Assembly (NCBI GenBank): GCA_027605045.1
Contig: JAQFWX010000004.1
Location: forward strand, 2,180,683-2,244,682
Direction of reading: 5' to 3'
DNA from: Phallus indusiatus
Lineage: Eukaryota > Basidiomycota > Agaricomycetes > Phallales > Phallaceae
DNA: 64,000 bases
Position 1 is the stretch's first letter, and each line of letters opens with the position of its first letter. Positions 12,294 to 23,529 of this stretch are shown here, in pieces. Position numbers and translations under genes: made by a program. The notes below the pieces were generated by a model. It was not told the origin of the DNA. It worked only from the letters and a program-made list of their open reading frames with translations, and searched no databases.

Positions 12294-13260
12294 TTACTCA
12301 GGGTATGTCTTTCTCCTTTCTCCCCTATTCACAAACGGCGACGGTCCATTTGAATTCAAGGCCGAGGTTCCCAAACGAGTAGACATCGGAAGATTTCTCG
12401 AAGCCGACTGTACAACGTAAGCTCGTCTCTATAATTGATTATGGTTTAGTAAGAAAACCATGTAACTATCGGTCTGATAGAAGAATAAATACCTCAAACT
12501 CAGTATGAGGACGTGGTAAAGTTCTAGCAGTTGTACTAGACAAATCCATCCGCGATTCAGCATATGAATCACGCGACATCTCCTTTCGAACAAATCCGGT
12601 CTGTGCCAGAGTCCGTCTTTTTGCATGGACAGCCTCACTTGCTGCCATCGCCAGATAGAATTCATCGAGGTCGTTAAAATAGCCGTCGATGTCTCCTCCA
12701 GCTGTCCGGGTTGCGCCACCGGTAGTTTGAGGAACATTCTGTCTTGGGGTCGGACGGCTCGGATGGGATTCAGAACGCGGTAGGAACAACGACGGTTTCG
12801 GTGACGCGTTATAAGCTAGCGTCGGCTCGAAGCGTTGACTCGGTGATGCTGACGAACGTATGTTCGACTTAGCATCGTCCTTCAAGGTATGTTTTGCAGT
12901 ATTGTTCTCTATAACATTTATCTCAGATATGTACCCAGTGCCTCTGTCGTTGATCCTGCTCGAAAAGGCGATCGAAAATGATTCACATCCGACTCCACAA
13001 TGAATTGGTCTGGCACCAGCAGAGTAGTCTAGAGTCTAAGGAGAACAAGAAGGAACCGAATATGAAAAACCATGCAATACGGGATAAAAATGACTTTGCC
13101 TCACCGAGATCTCGTTGTATTCATCTGGTTCAGATATAGATATTGCGAGGTCTTGTATTCGCCACAGATGGGCTTGCATTTCCGCGAATAAACGCATATT
13201 AGCTGAAAGCAGACTGCGAGCATATTTTGGGGATAGCAAACCCTCCAGGCTGGCTGCCAT
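12294..13260 (-). CDS. Small, largely disordered protein of unknown function
   Basis: I rebuilt three coding exons. The first starts at 13260 (MAASLEGLLSPKYARSLL) and runs to EPDEYNEIS; it contains a likely amphipathic helix. The second starts at an ACT after CCTTAG, passes through a Cys-containing stretch (HCGVGCESFSI) and a Ser/Pro-rich middle (PRSESHPSRPTPRQNVP), then a helix DGYFNDLDEFYLAMAASEA. The third starts after CGTTGTACAG and ends GERRKTYPE-stop at 12294. Frames agree across both introns. The predicted length is about 275 residues. There is no signal peptide, membrane segment or domain I recognise. The DLDEFYLAMAASEA helix is the most likely conserved motif. It sits between STT4 and the VTT-domain gene on the same strand, with its own spacing, so no operon-like link is implied. 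Confidence 0.6.
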
Positions 13261-14022
13261 GCTCGAGCTGGAAGAGGAATAATAATAATAAGAATTGAAT
13301 AAGAGTATAAGGACAAGAAAATTTTGTAGGTGACGGGTTTGAAAGGACAATATCTAGGGCCCTTTATATATTCACGACAGAGCAGGCAAGTCATTGGCGC
13401 AATGTGTTCAACGCGTTCAAAGAACCCTGGGTACCAACCAGTAGACCAACTCAAGGAAATGTTGAAGTTGCGTTAATAAAAAAAATACCATTGCGTTTTC
13501 CTTCACGACAGCCGTTCATCGAATATTTTGGCACACTCAGCACGGGGGTAGCCTTGGCTCAGGAGTTATTTATATAGAGCTTGATCAGGCCCAGCAATTC
13601 CCGAGATAATACATGACCGTGATCTTTGGATTCAAGACTGAAAGTCGGGGGCATGTTCCCCAGACGCTGAACCAACTGCGGCTCTTTACCTTGCCATTAT
13701 GTTGCAAGTATGGATAATGCAGCCACAACAAAATTGTATATTAACTATCGGGGAGTATTACTACGAAATGAGCGTCTTGAAATAATAAATACAAAGTGTC
13801 TTGTCCCGAAATGGTAGATCGTGCCAAATATAACAAAAAAGAAAAACTTCTAACAGCATACCGTCATGACTGAAGTATTGAGTGGCATAATGTACCGTAG
13901 CAATGGGGATATCACAATGGACGTTGATGGTTGGTAACTGGGGGTATATCCGTGTACAGGAGAGAATGTTGTCGCGTATGTAAAATCGTAACGGGTAAAA
14001 GGCAAAATAAGTATAAACGCCC
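13261..14022. other. Intergenic region, promoter of the small unknown gene and 3' flank of the VTT gene
   Basis: About 760 bp with short frames only. The minus-strand frames at 13036-13454 include a Tyr/Ser run encoded by TAT/TCT repeats just upstream of the chosen ATG and are taken as 5' UTR. I see nothing else. Confidence 0.45.
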
Positions 14023-15522
14023 TTATGAAACGGGTTTCTTTTCGGAGAAAACGACTATAGTGCTTGGGTCGTCAATCTTGGCCTCACTTGTGCTAAATGT
14101 GCGCCAATGCTTGAGTGACCATCGCTTTGGTTTGCTGCGAAGCATCTTCTCTTCAATTTCCAGCTGTTCGGGTGTTCGGCCAATTAGATTTTTTAAGCGA
14201 TCCCGAACAAGGATAGGCACCAATGATACAACTGTTAGAGCTGCAAGTTTTACAACGACATTAGGGGAACGTAAAATGAACGTCAATGTTCCGGAATTAG
14301 CAGTGATAGTAGTCGATGCGACCGTTTGTAAAATGTCTCCGACCTATTCGAAGGGTTTAATAAACAGTTTTTTTAACCTTGTTTTAAAGACACCATCACC
14401 TACCTGGACTGTGACAGCCGTCCATGGTAATGTTCCAATGAAGGCACCTAACAGACAGTCTGCCAAGGTAACGCCTGCAACACCGGAAGCAATGTTGATA
14501 CCTGACCAGGGAACAACACCGACCAATCTCAACACGGATAAACGAACCCAGACGGGTGATTTTTCTTTTGATGATAATGCAACATCGCCTTCAAGGGCAT
14601 TTCGAGTCATGGATAAGATGCGAGGGAAGAGGCGGGATATAACAGGAGCTAATGGGGTAGCCAAAAGAGAAGACAAAACCGAACCGACAGCAGTCAAAAA
14701 AGTCATAAATAACGTTGCCAATACAGAAGGTAGTAAAACGCCCGACAGGACATTCTGGCGCGCCGTTTAGTAAACGAACAGCGGGATCAAAGGAAATTAT
14801 GAACTAACCAACAGCACACTTCCTGGTACCGACCAGGCATGTTTCCAGAGTGTAGTGATAGCCAACACACCCAGAACATGAGCTTGAGGACGAGGTCCGC
14901 TTGCTGAGTAGACTTGAAGGTCGCGGGCCAGATCAGCCAGTTCAGAGACCGTACGAGGAAAAGTAGCAGTGATTGGTAAAGTGGAGATTGCCAGGATGAC
15001 GAGAAAAGTGGATAATGGAAATAGAATTAAAATAGAAATCATGGGTATCATCGACTGAAAAAAATAAGAATTATGAGAAAAATAAACAAATGGAATACGT
15101 GAATAAATACATACAGAAACACTCCAGGACCACCAGTGCAAAGTCTCTTTATTATTCGGACGACCACCAACACGATACTGACCGTCTTGTTCCCAAATTT
15201 CCTCCCCGAATACGGCTTGTTTGGGAGAAGCAGGAAGAGGTAACGACAGGGAATCTGAGCTTGAAGAGGCAGACGAAGGCTGGGAATACATATGTTTATT
15301 TGCACGAGAGGTGATCAAAGAAGAAAATGACGCTATGAACGTTGGGGACATGCTTGCGTGCTCGGACATCTCAGCGATAGCAACAGGAGGCGACTTCGGA
15401 GGTGCTGCTACGTCCACTGAAACAATCGGTTTCGACACGGAAACGGGACTCGTCGCAGATGAGAGAGCACGAGCTCTAATTGAGATGTACGGGGGACGTA
15501 CAGAAGTTGCCCGTGAGGACAT
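14023..15522 (-). CDS. VTT/SNARE-associated-domain membrane protein (TMEM41/TVP38 family)
   Basis: Members of this family are ER or Golgi polytopic proteins; TMEM41B and VMP1 are lipid scramblases needed for autophagosome formation, and yeast Tvp38 is a Golgi protein (family knowledge). The start ATG is at 15522, followed by a Ser/Pro-rich cytosolic N-terminus of about 120 residues. A hydrophobic helix (ISILILFPLSTFLVILAIST) comes next, then the VTT core with the signature RLVGVVPWSGINIASGV and GAFIGTLPWTAVTVQVGD, a further membrane segment (VVVKLAALTVVSLVPILV) and a basic, charged C-terminal tail ending VVFSEKKPVS. Three introns were resolved; all are GT-AG and keep frame. Whether it is the scramblase orthologue or Tvp38 cannot be settled by eye; the WSGINIASG loop favours the TMEM41 side. 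Confidence 0.85.
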
Positions 15523-15810
15523 TGTGTTTTATGTAGCAAGCGGGGAGAAGGCTAGAGGCAGCCGAAGGGTTGAGTCAGCGTTATTGGTCGCCGTCGCCGC
15601 GTCACCGCCTCTACAGCGACTAATTACGTCAATTGGGGATCCGTGCCCGATCCACCGGCTTAGCTTACAAACCGAGAACAAAAACGCTTGCATAATCATC
15701 ATACGTTGTATATGTAAATGCAAAAATAAGAACGAGACCATAACTAAATACGGATATTTTTTGTAAGAGTGTGCATGTCAAAATACGCATGAGTCATTCA
15801 TTCTGTCGGT

Positions 15811-16297
15811 CTAGTGACCACCAGCCCTTCTGCTCTCTTGGATTGCCGCGCTTAATTCCTCAATCTTGATCTTAGCACGTCTTAGAGTACCCAGCTACAA
15901 AGAAAGGAGAAGAGATATAGTGTGTCAGCATGCCAGAAATCAAATGCACTTTTGCAATAGCATACCCGTCTCTTGGTCATCTTACGGGCCTTCTTGTCCT
16001 AACCAAAGTAGTCAATTAAACGAAGAAAGCATAGACAAATGCATTAGACATGCCTTGCTGTTTCTGAGCAATTCCATAACCCGACGTTCATATGGTGCAT
16101 ATCCAGCAACCTCTCGGATGATCGAACGAGTGAAGCCAGTTTTCACGCTCCTTTTTCCTTTACGATGACTGGGTTTCTCCTTACGAGGAATAGCAGTAGT
16201 CGGGTGGCCTGTATTAAGACCAACACGGAGGTCTAGAAACACAATTTAGAGAATACTCATTCAGCTGGTTTCAAGAAAACCTACTTGATCTAGTCAT
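15811..16297 (-). CDS. RPL36: 60S ribosomal protein eL36
   Basis: This is a structural protein of the large cytosolic ribosomal subunit. The first exon codes only MTRS plus one base (start 16297). The rest reads [20 protein letters not shown], then [42 protein letters not shown], and [19 protein letters not shown], ending RRAGGH-stop. That is the full family length of about 100 residues, highly basic, as expected. A very short first exon followed by an intron is usual for ribosomal protein genes. It is upstream of the VTT gene and downstream of CKB on the same strand. The identification is firm. Confidence 0.95.
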
Positions 16298-16777
16298 GGC
16301 AAGGTTGAGCTGGTTTGAAGGGAAGGAGGGCGAGTTTGGAGTAACGAAAATTGGGATTAGTCGGACTTTGAAAGTGCAACTGCACAGACGCTTAGTAAGC
16401 TCAATTATGGTATATTTCGGTGACTACGCTAGCATACAATGCAACCATGATAATTACGAATCTAATGAATGAAAGCAGAGGAGAAAATACAAGCGCGAAT
16501 GAATGGAAAGAAAGAAAACCCAGGGATAAGGAGTTATGTCTGTCAGTTACTGTACATCGAACCGGTTGGCAAATAACTGCCTCCATGGCTCAATGTTCAA
16601 CCCATAAAGATAAAGAATTAACATAACCACGAAAGCCAATAGCCGGTCCCGTTTGTTGCTCACTACCACTCCGTCTCATGATTTTTGAGGGGTTTCGTCC
16701 GAATCACCTCATATCTCGTTGCAGTTTGACGGGGCTCATAATAGGTCGAGGACACGGAGATACACGTAGTTCCCATA

Positions 16778-18432
16778 TTAACGAACTAGATCAAACAATA
16801 TTCACTAATGTAACCAGTAAAAGCAAGCTCATATTTACCTCTGACAGATGTAGGATGGGCGTTGGGAACCTTCCCAAGATCCTTCACGTCTCCATTTTCT
16901 TCCTCCTCTTCTTCGGACTCATTTTCATCTTCTTCACCGTTATGTTCCTGCATAATCTAAGTAAAAGCATTCTCAAATTTAAAAAAAGCCATAAATACTC
17001 ACAGGATCAAAATCTTCCATTTGACCACCTTCATTGGTATCGTCATCCTCACCATTATCCGAATATGCCCCGGCACCGATCCATCTTCCAAACCAGTCTA
17101 CCCTGTCAAGCTCTGCAGCCGTTTGTGGTCGTAACCGCGACCATTTCATTCGTGGGCCACACCGAGCTCGCTCGCTCACTTTAAATCCGTAGATCCTCGG
17201 AACGTAAACTTTCCCAAAAGGTTCTTTTTGCCCACCATGAGGATTGGGATTCACAAAATTTGCTTCTGATGGCGTCCCAGCTGGCGAATTACCCGACATC
17301 CATGGGGCAGTGCTGGTGGCACCGCTGTAGTAGGGCGCAGGCGCTAACTCTCGATAAGTTAAGAAAAAGAGGTGGGGAAATGTGGTCCCAAAAAAGGCCC
17401 CTTCAAGGCTAAGTTAATCACACAGAATAAATTAGCAGCAAAAGTAGAAGGACGGACCATCTACACCCTGAAAACGACTACTCGGAGGGGTGTATATATC
17501 GTTGCAATTTGGGCAGTATAATTTAACAGTATCCAGGCCAGGTAAATCGGAGCGACCACAAGGGACAACTGACTGACCAGAGCAGAACACTCTCGGACAG
17601 CTTCCAAATTGACCGCTTTCGTATTTTTCAGCCTAGAGGAGGTTTGCTGTTATTACATGAGCTCACGGAGGGAAAATCGGTGTACCATAGCTGTTAACCC
17701 TGCACGAGTCAAGATATAGCGTTGATGAACTAATCCATATAATAACTCGGCAGAGGTTTCGACAATAGATACATCAGGAATTTTTAAGGAATCCTCTACA
17801 AACGCTCTATCAATTGTTGATATAACAGAGGGAATGTGCGTACCAGGTTCAACGTCCAATACCATTTCCATTGCTTCCTTCCAGAAAGGAACAAGACTGT
17901 TCAGCCCCGTTAAATTAAAGTCATCTTCAATAAACTCCTCGCTGACTTCTGCGAAGTACTCGTGCCCTGGCAACGAGCAGAACCAGGTAATCCAAGTCAG
18001 CGAAGAAGTAGGTGTTGAGGACGCTAGATAAGGGAAAGCAGCAGTCAGACCGACAGATTCACGCCAATTAGTAATAGATTGAGTTTTGGAGTTGAATATT
18101 GAGGAGGTCATTTTCTTAGCAGGAAAGTGGTTAAAAGTGAACAGACGTGTGCTCAGACACACGAGCACACCAAAACCCAAATATTGAAAGAAAGCAAGTG
18201 GCCACGCCTCGCCCATGCGATAAACATACTCACCGTAACCCTCGCCATCCCGGTCAACTACTTCCTCCTCCATTCCTTGAACCTCTTCTTCTTCTTGCTC
18301 CGGTGTTGGAGGCTCAACAGCGTGAGGAACTGGTCGAGGCATAGATTCTAGTTTCTTTTTCAAACTCAGTCCAGAGGCCTGAGATCTGAAAGCCCTTCCA
18401 CCAGACGGCGACTTCCGGTTGATTATGTACAT
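16778..18432 (-). CDS. CKB1: Casein kinase 2 regulatory subunit beta
   Basis: The beta subunit forms the dimeric core that holds two CK2 catalytic subunits and tunes substrate choice. The start is at 18432 (MYIINRKSPSGGRAF), with an acidic stretch EQEEEEVQGMEEE in the N-terminal extension. The core begins LTWITWFCSLPGHEYFAEVS and includes FIEDDFNLTGL and the zinc-ribbon cysteines: FGSCPRVFC near 17600 and KLYCPNCNDIYTPP near 17520. The C-terminal dimer/catalytic contact reads YGFKVSERARCGPRMKWSRL. A final acidic segment (EEDENESEEEEEENGD) leads to an inferred stop at 16778-16780; that last short join is the least certain part. The nonstandard N-terminal extension before the WF core is common in fungal CKB1. 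Confidence 0.9.
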
Positions 18433-18533
18433 TTTTCATTATGACGCATGCGAGTACAGCATGCTTGGTTACATTTCACGGAGCCACACGTAAAAAGTAA
18501 GTAGGATGCTTCTTACACTAAACTAATTAAACG

Positions 18534-21500
18534 CTAATTACGACGCTTTCGTTTATTTTTAGAGCTGTAGGTCTGCTGTGAAAGAGTCAGAGCTGCGGTG
18601 GATGGTCACGATGTGGCAGTACGCACCGTATTTCGCCCCACTGTCTTCTGCGAACCGTTATTAGGCCTATATACAACAGGTATCGAATTGGCAAGGACTT
18701 ACAGGTCTCTTAGGGGGTCTCTGCGTATCCAATCCCATGGTTCCGCTTGCACTTCCTTGCGTCGCCAAGTCACCACCCAACGCAAGATTATCATTCGAAT
18801 CATGAAGGGCTGTGATGGGTGCCGTGTTTAATGGACTGTTTTTATTGACTGGCTGTCGGGTCACCGAATGCGAAAGAGAACCATCTTGGCGCTCTCCTGG
18901 TGGTGTCTTCGTCTAATGGAAATGCATCGGTGCCTATTCCCAATAAAATTAAGAGGATGCTCACAATTTCGTCCATCGGCTTCCCTACGTGTGTTGTGGG
19001 TGCAGGATAGACAGGCGGCGAGGAAGGCCAGTTGATAAACTCAGAAGTGTCAAAGGCATTAGTCCCCACCAAAGGTGATTTTTTCTTTCCAAACTTAGGG
19101 TGATAAGTCACGATACCATATTTTACTCCATTTACCTGTAATTTCTTCCTCAGGGAATCTTCCAGGGTGGTCTTAATGTCTTCAAGGCTAGCAATCAATC
19201 CGTCCTTCCTGTGTAGTTCGTTTCTAAGCTTTGCGATTTCCTGATCATGAACGGCTTGGATCCCTTTCATTATCTTCTGTACCAAGGTCCTCTCGGCTAC
19301 GTCCTTCAACGCACTATTGGTTTCAGATACTGGAATTGAACTAGAAGATTGTTACCAGATCGCCACTGTCGTATCTTAAACTCAAAGTAATCATCCGGTC
19401 CCTAACCATCTCATTTTCGGCTTGTAGTTGATGTACGTGCGTTCGAAGGCGGTGTATCTCTTGCTCGTGTTCGAAACAATTAAATGGCAGGCTATTGCTC
19501 TTCTTGTCCAAATCCGACAGACGAGTTTGAAGCATTTCTATTTGAGTTCGGTTGTCTATTTGCTCTTGATCATGGCGTTCTTTCATTTCGACTTCGTACT
19601 GAGCCCGGAGGTCTAGGTCCGTATGTAATTCATTAATCTGGCGTAGACGTTCTGCCTCTTTAATCTGAAATTCCGAATACTGAGCCTGATACGTAGCTTT
19701 TTCTTGATGCAATTGAATTTCAAGCGAGTTTTTTTGCTCTTGCAAAGATTGCAGATCCTGGTGCAGGCGAAGATAGAATGACTCGGAACGTTGTTTACTT
19801 TCTTTAAGGTGTTTTTCGATTTCTAAATCTTTCTGAGAAAGTCGAGCTTGAAGTCCGCCAACAGATTCTTTTTCGCGTTCCAACTGAGAAAGTAAGGAGG
19901 AGTTGCGTTCTTCGAGAATAGCCCTGTCTTTACTAAAATTCCCTCGAGCCTCCTCCAATTTTTTCTAGAACAATGAACAATGACAAGAATTACGAAGAGG
20001 AAGTCAACGTAAGTGGGCTTACCGTGTGATCGGCAACAATGGACATCAGTCGTTCCTACCAGTGCTCAACTTAGTTACCGAGCAACACGTGGCTTTAAAT
20101 CAGCACTAACCTGAAGGTCTGCATTTGCTTCCCGTACCATTCTCAGCGTGGCATTCTGATCTTCATATTGTTCTTGGTATGACTAAAGAAGTTTCTCAGC
20201 ACGAATGTATGACTCACAAAATCAGACGCTCACCTTTAATTGACTGTGAATTTCTCTGAGGGGGAACATTAGTGAATTGTGCACGGAAGGTACATATTAC
20301 ATACTTCTTAATTTCCTCGTCCTTAGAATTCAAGACCTGTTCTAATTTCTGGCTTGTTTCCTGCAGTTGAAGACCGAGGACATCTTTTTCTTTTATAGCT
20401 TCGAGCCATCGTATTTGTAAAGCTTTCTCCGATTCCGTAATTTCAGCTGCCTTCCTTAACGAGATAGACAACTCCTCCTTGGTCTGTGCTAAAAGACACG
20501 AAATCTCGTTCACTTTTTCCTGATAATTCAGCACGCTTTTCAGCGCACAGATGATTGAGCTGATGATCCGCACTGAATTGAATGAGGCTCGAATTGACTC
20601 ACGAATTTTTCAATTCTGAAATAATCCTTTCATTGGAACCAATAACATCTCTGAGTTCATTTATCGTTATTTTTTTCTCTTCTACTTCCTTTTCCGATCT
20701 GATCTTTTTTATTGTATGAGGAACAAAAGAACTCGAAAATGTGGATGTACTTTGCCGAGATAGTCTCTAAAGATGCAAGTTTTACTTCATATTCCCGTAT
20801 CATCAAATCCCGGAGCACGGCCTCATTCTTCAAATTCTTATTCCTATTCAATTATCAGGAGAAATTTAAGAACGAATATCATGGCTCTTACTCGTCAGTG
20901 AGGGTTTTCACCATCACTTGAGAAGCATCTAGTAACTTCAAACGTTCCGTTCGACTAGCTAAATCCGAGGATAGCTGAAGGTTCCTATTTTCTTCAAAAG
21001 TATTGATTCTATTTTTAAACTCAGGCTCTTACTCATTTTTGATTTTTTCCAGAAAGTCAAGGGAAGTCTTTTGCATTTGAATGATTGCATCCTGCTCGAT
21101 GATACTGACGATGTATGCAAGTTGATTTAGCCGATTGAACGAGATAATTTGGTATTAATTACCGTTTATCCGCTCGAAGACGTAAATCCATCTCCACCTG
21201 TAATTTTTGCTGAACGCTCTCTTGTTCCAAGTTTCTACAGGAAATAATTAGCATTCTATCAATTGGGATCAAACAGGCATACTGCTGCTGTTGACTTTGA
21301 TACTTAAGTTCTAACTCTGCCGCTTGAGCCAGCGCTTTCAAACATTCAGACCGTTGTTTATTGAGCTCATCTAAAAGCTCAGCTATTCGAGAATCTGCAA
21401 CACAGGACTTCGTGTTTTTCTCTGACTGTATTGAACTTTCACAAAACTTACCTCGCATGTCTCGTTCCTCCTTCGCCACTTTTAGAGCTAGACATTCTGC

Positions 21501-23052
21501 CGAGTACGCTTCTTGCATTTGAAATGCGTGGGTTCGCAAGGTTGCTACATCGGAGAGAGTCTCACTCAGACGATCACGAAACATATCCAATACCTGTTGG
21601 TCTACAGGAGAAAGGAAACACGTAAGAACTGTATCTTATAGAAAACGTGAAGAACGGACTATTATGAATCTCATTTTTGAGAGCGGACAATATTTCCCGA
21701 GTGGCTAGTCTTGAAGGGAGGCCGTTGTCGTTATCCCTCATACTGGTACTGGTACATCGCTCCGGATTCAGGTATTCCTGTACGGCTATTCATGTGTTAG
21801 AATAATCCTAAAGGACGCCCCCGCTGTTGTCATACATTCCATACTGTCGGAGATAGTGTCCTTTAACTGGTGGATCTCTTCAAGGAGCGCCCTACATTCC
21901 CCCGGCGTCGTGGCGAATAGTTCTTCGGACTTCAATCTCAGAGAACGTAGTTCCTCTCCCTGATCTTTCAGACTAGAATGGCTTCAACAAAGCTGTATAC
22001 GTAAAAAGGTTAGTAACCCACATTTGAGAACAAGAAGCGACTTTTTGCATGGTCGTTTTCTTAAAGGCGGTAGTTGTGTCGACGAGACGCTGCTTTTCAG
22101 ATTGCAAATCTAATATAACGGTATTAAGCCGATTCAAGTCCTGTTTCTTTTGAGGAATTTCTTTTCAGCGAAATAACCATACTATGAAAAAGAAATCAAT
22201 ACTTGTTTATCGTTTTCCAACTCGTATTTTTGAATAGTTTTCATCGCTTCCAAAACGAGTGTATGCATTCCGTTCTGGTCGTTTAGATGATCGTTCGACA
22301 TCGAAACACTTCTGGGGTGCAATGAGTTTCGGGATCGCGAACCATCACGATGGAGATCGTCATCAGAAGACATTGCGTCCACCTTAGCCGTAAGAATTGT
22401 CCCAGTGGTTTCGACTTTGTTGTCCAAGTCTTCAGAGGAGTACGTGAGACTACTCAAAGCCATCGGTATATGCCTATCGCTGATGTACCCTAATTTTTCG
22501 GCAGACGGACTTGCAGAACCTACAGGGACAACTCGGTCTCAAAAAACGTTTTCAACATACTATCCACACCTTTTGTCCGTTCTGAACTGTTCGAAAACAA
22601 AACTTGACCTGCAACGTTCAAAACATTCTCTCTGACGAAATGGCTAGATGTCGAAGCCAACGAGTCCGAGCCAAAAGAAATATCGCCCACTACATCTGGA
22701 GATGCTCTTTCGTAAGATTCGGCACACGGGGAGCATTGGATCGATTGCGAGTCGACTATATGCAGGCTGTCCTTCGAAGAACGTGATTTCAATTCAGAGA
22801 CGCCCTCGATATTTTGATTTGTTCGAAGATTTTTGTATCGTGCCTTCGTTCGAGCTAATCCATGTTTAAAAGGGGAAATGGCGAGGAATCCAAGTTAATC
22901 AAGCTTAAGTGTATAATCGAATTATTACCTTCTCGAGTTTCACTGAATGAACTTTTCACGGACGGGGAACCCTGTCCGGGATTCTTGCAATGTAACGCCA
23001 TAAACGACCATGTTGGCTTTGAATTGGAATGAAGCGAATGTTCAGACATCAT
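18534..23052 (-). CDS. Long coiled-coil protein with basic, nuclear-localisation-like C-terminus
   Basis: The start is ATG at 23052 (MMSEHSLHSNSKPTWSF). The N-terminal quarter is Ser-rich and polar (SFGSDSLASTSSHFV; SSDDDLHRDGSRSRNSLHP). The middle, roughly 22200-19200, is a long run of heptad-like Leu/Glu/Gln sequence, such as EKESVGGLQARLSQKDLEIE and IKEAERLRQINELHTDLDL, broken by many short introns. The C-terminal part has a conserved-looking patch (VKYGIVTYHPKFGKKKSPL), then a Thr/Pro/Ser stretch. After two more introns it ends RPPKRPKTVGRNTQTYSS followed by KNKRKRRN-stop at 18534. That tail is a good bipartite nuclear localisation signal and may bind DNA. Tail chemistry plus long coiled coil resembles synaptonemal-complex or chromosome-axis proteins in architecture only. 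I cannot name it. Confidence 0.7.
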
Positions 23053-23529
23053 ACGAATATCGAGGCAAGATCAGAAAGAAAACCATACGGAGAAAGGAAA
23101 AAAGAAAAGAAGCGGAATTCGTGACAGTCACACATTCGGGCAGGGCGTACGAGACAAACACATTGTTATAACTATGTAAGGAAGAAATACACTGTTTCCC
23201 ACCTAGTAGCAAGAGCATACATAGCATACATATCGAACGAACCCATTCATAGACTGAACAAGCATAGAGGACCAAGGCGACAAAAAAAAACAGACAGGAG
23301 CTCCTAGAGGGGAAGCTGCTGCTAGTTCCCCCTCCAGGAGCCGGTTCACCGTGAGGGCAGGTCAAATTCTGCACTCACGTTGAATTCATATTTGCATGTT
23401 ATACACGGTATATCAGACTAACAGTAAGAAATGAAAAGAAATAAGAGAAAAAGAAAAACGTTTGGAGCAATGAGGACGTGGTCGTTTAGGCGACGGACAG
23501 TATCAAGAGAAGTACTATAAATTAGAAGA
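23053..23529. other. Intergenic region between Argonaute and the coiled-coil gene
   Basis: About 480 bp: the 3' flank of Argonaute and the promoter of the coiled-coil gene. One minus-strand frame of 110 codons (23042-23374) overlaps the coiled-coil start; its composition (Cys/Leu/Phe-rich, out of frame) makes it unlikely to be translated. Confidence 0.45.

Noticed and set aside
11862..12420. Three overlapping plus-strand frames as small genes
   Set aside because: They disagree with each other, lack family features and overlap the 3' exon of a minus-strand gene whose splicing fits.
23042..23374. 110-residue Cys/Leu-rich minus-strand protein
   Set aside because: It overlaps the coiled-coil start codon in another frame and looks like 5' UTR and promoter.
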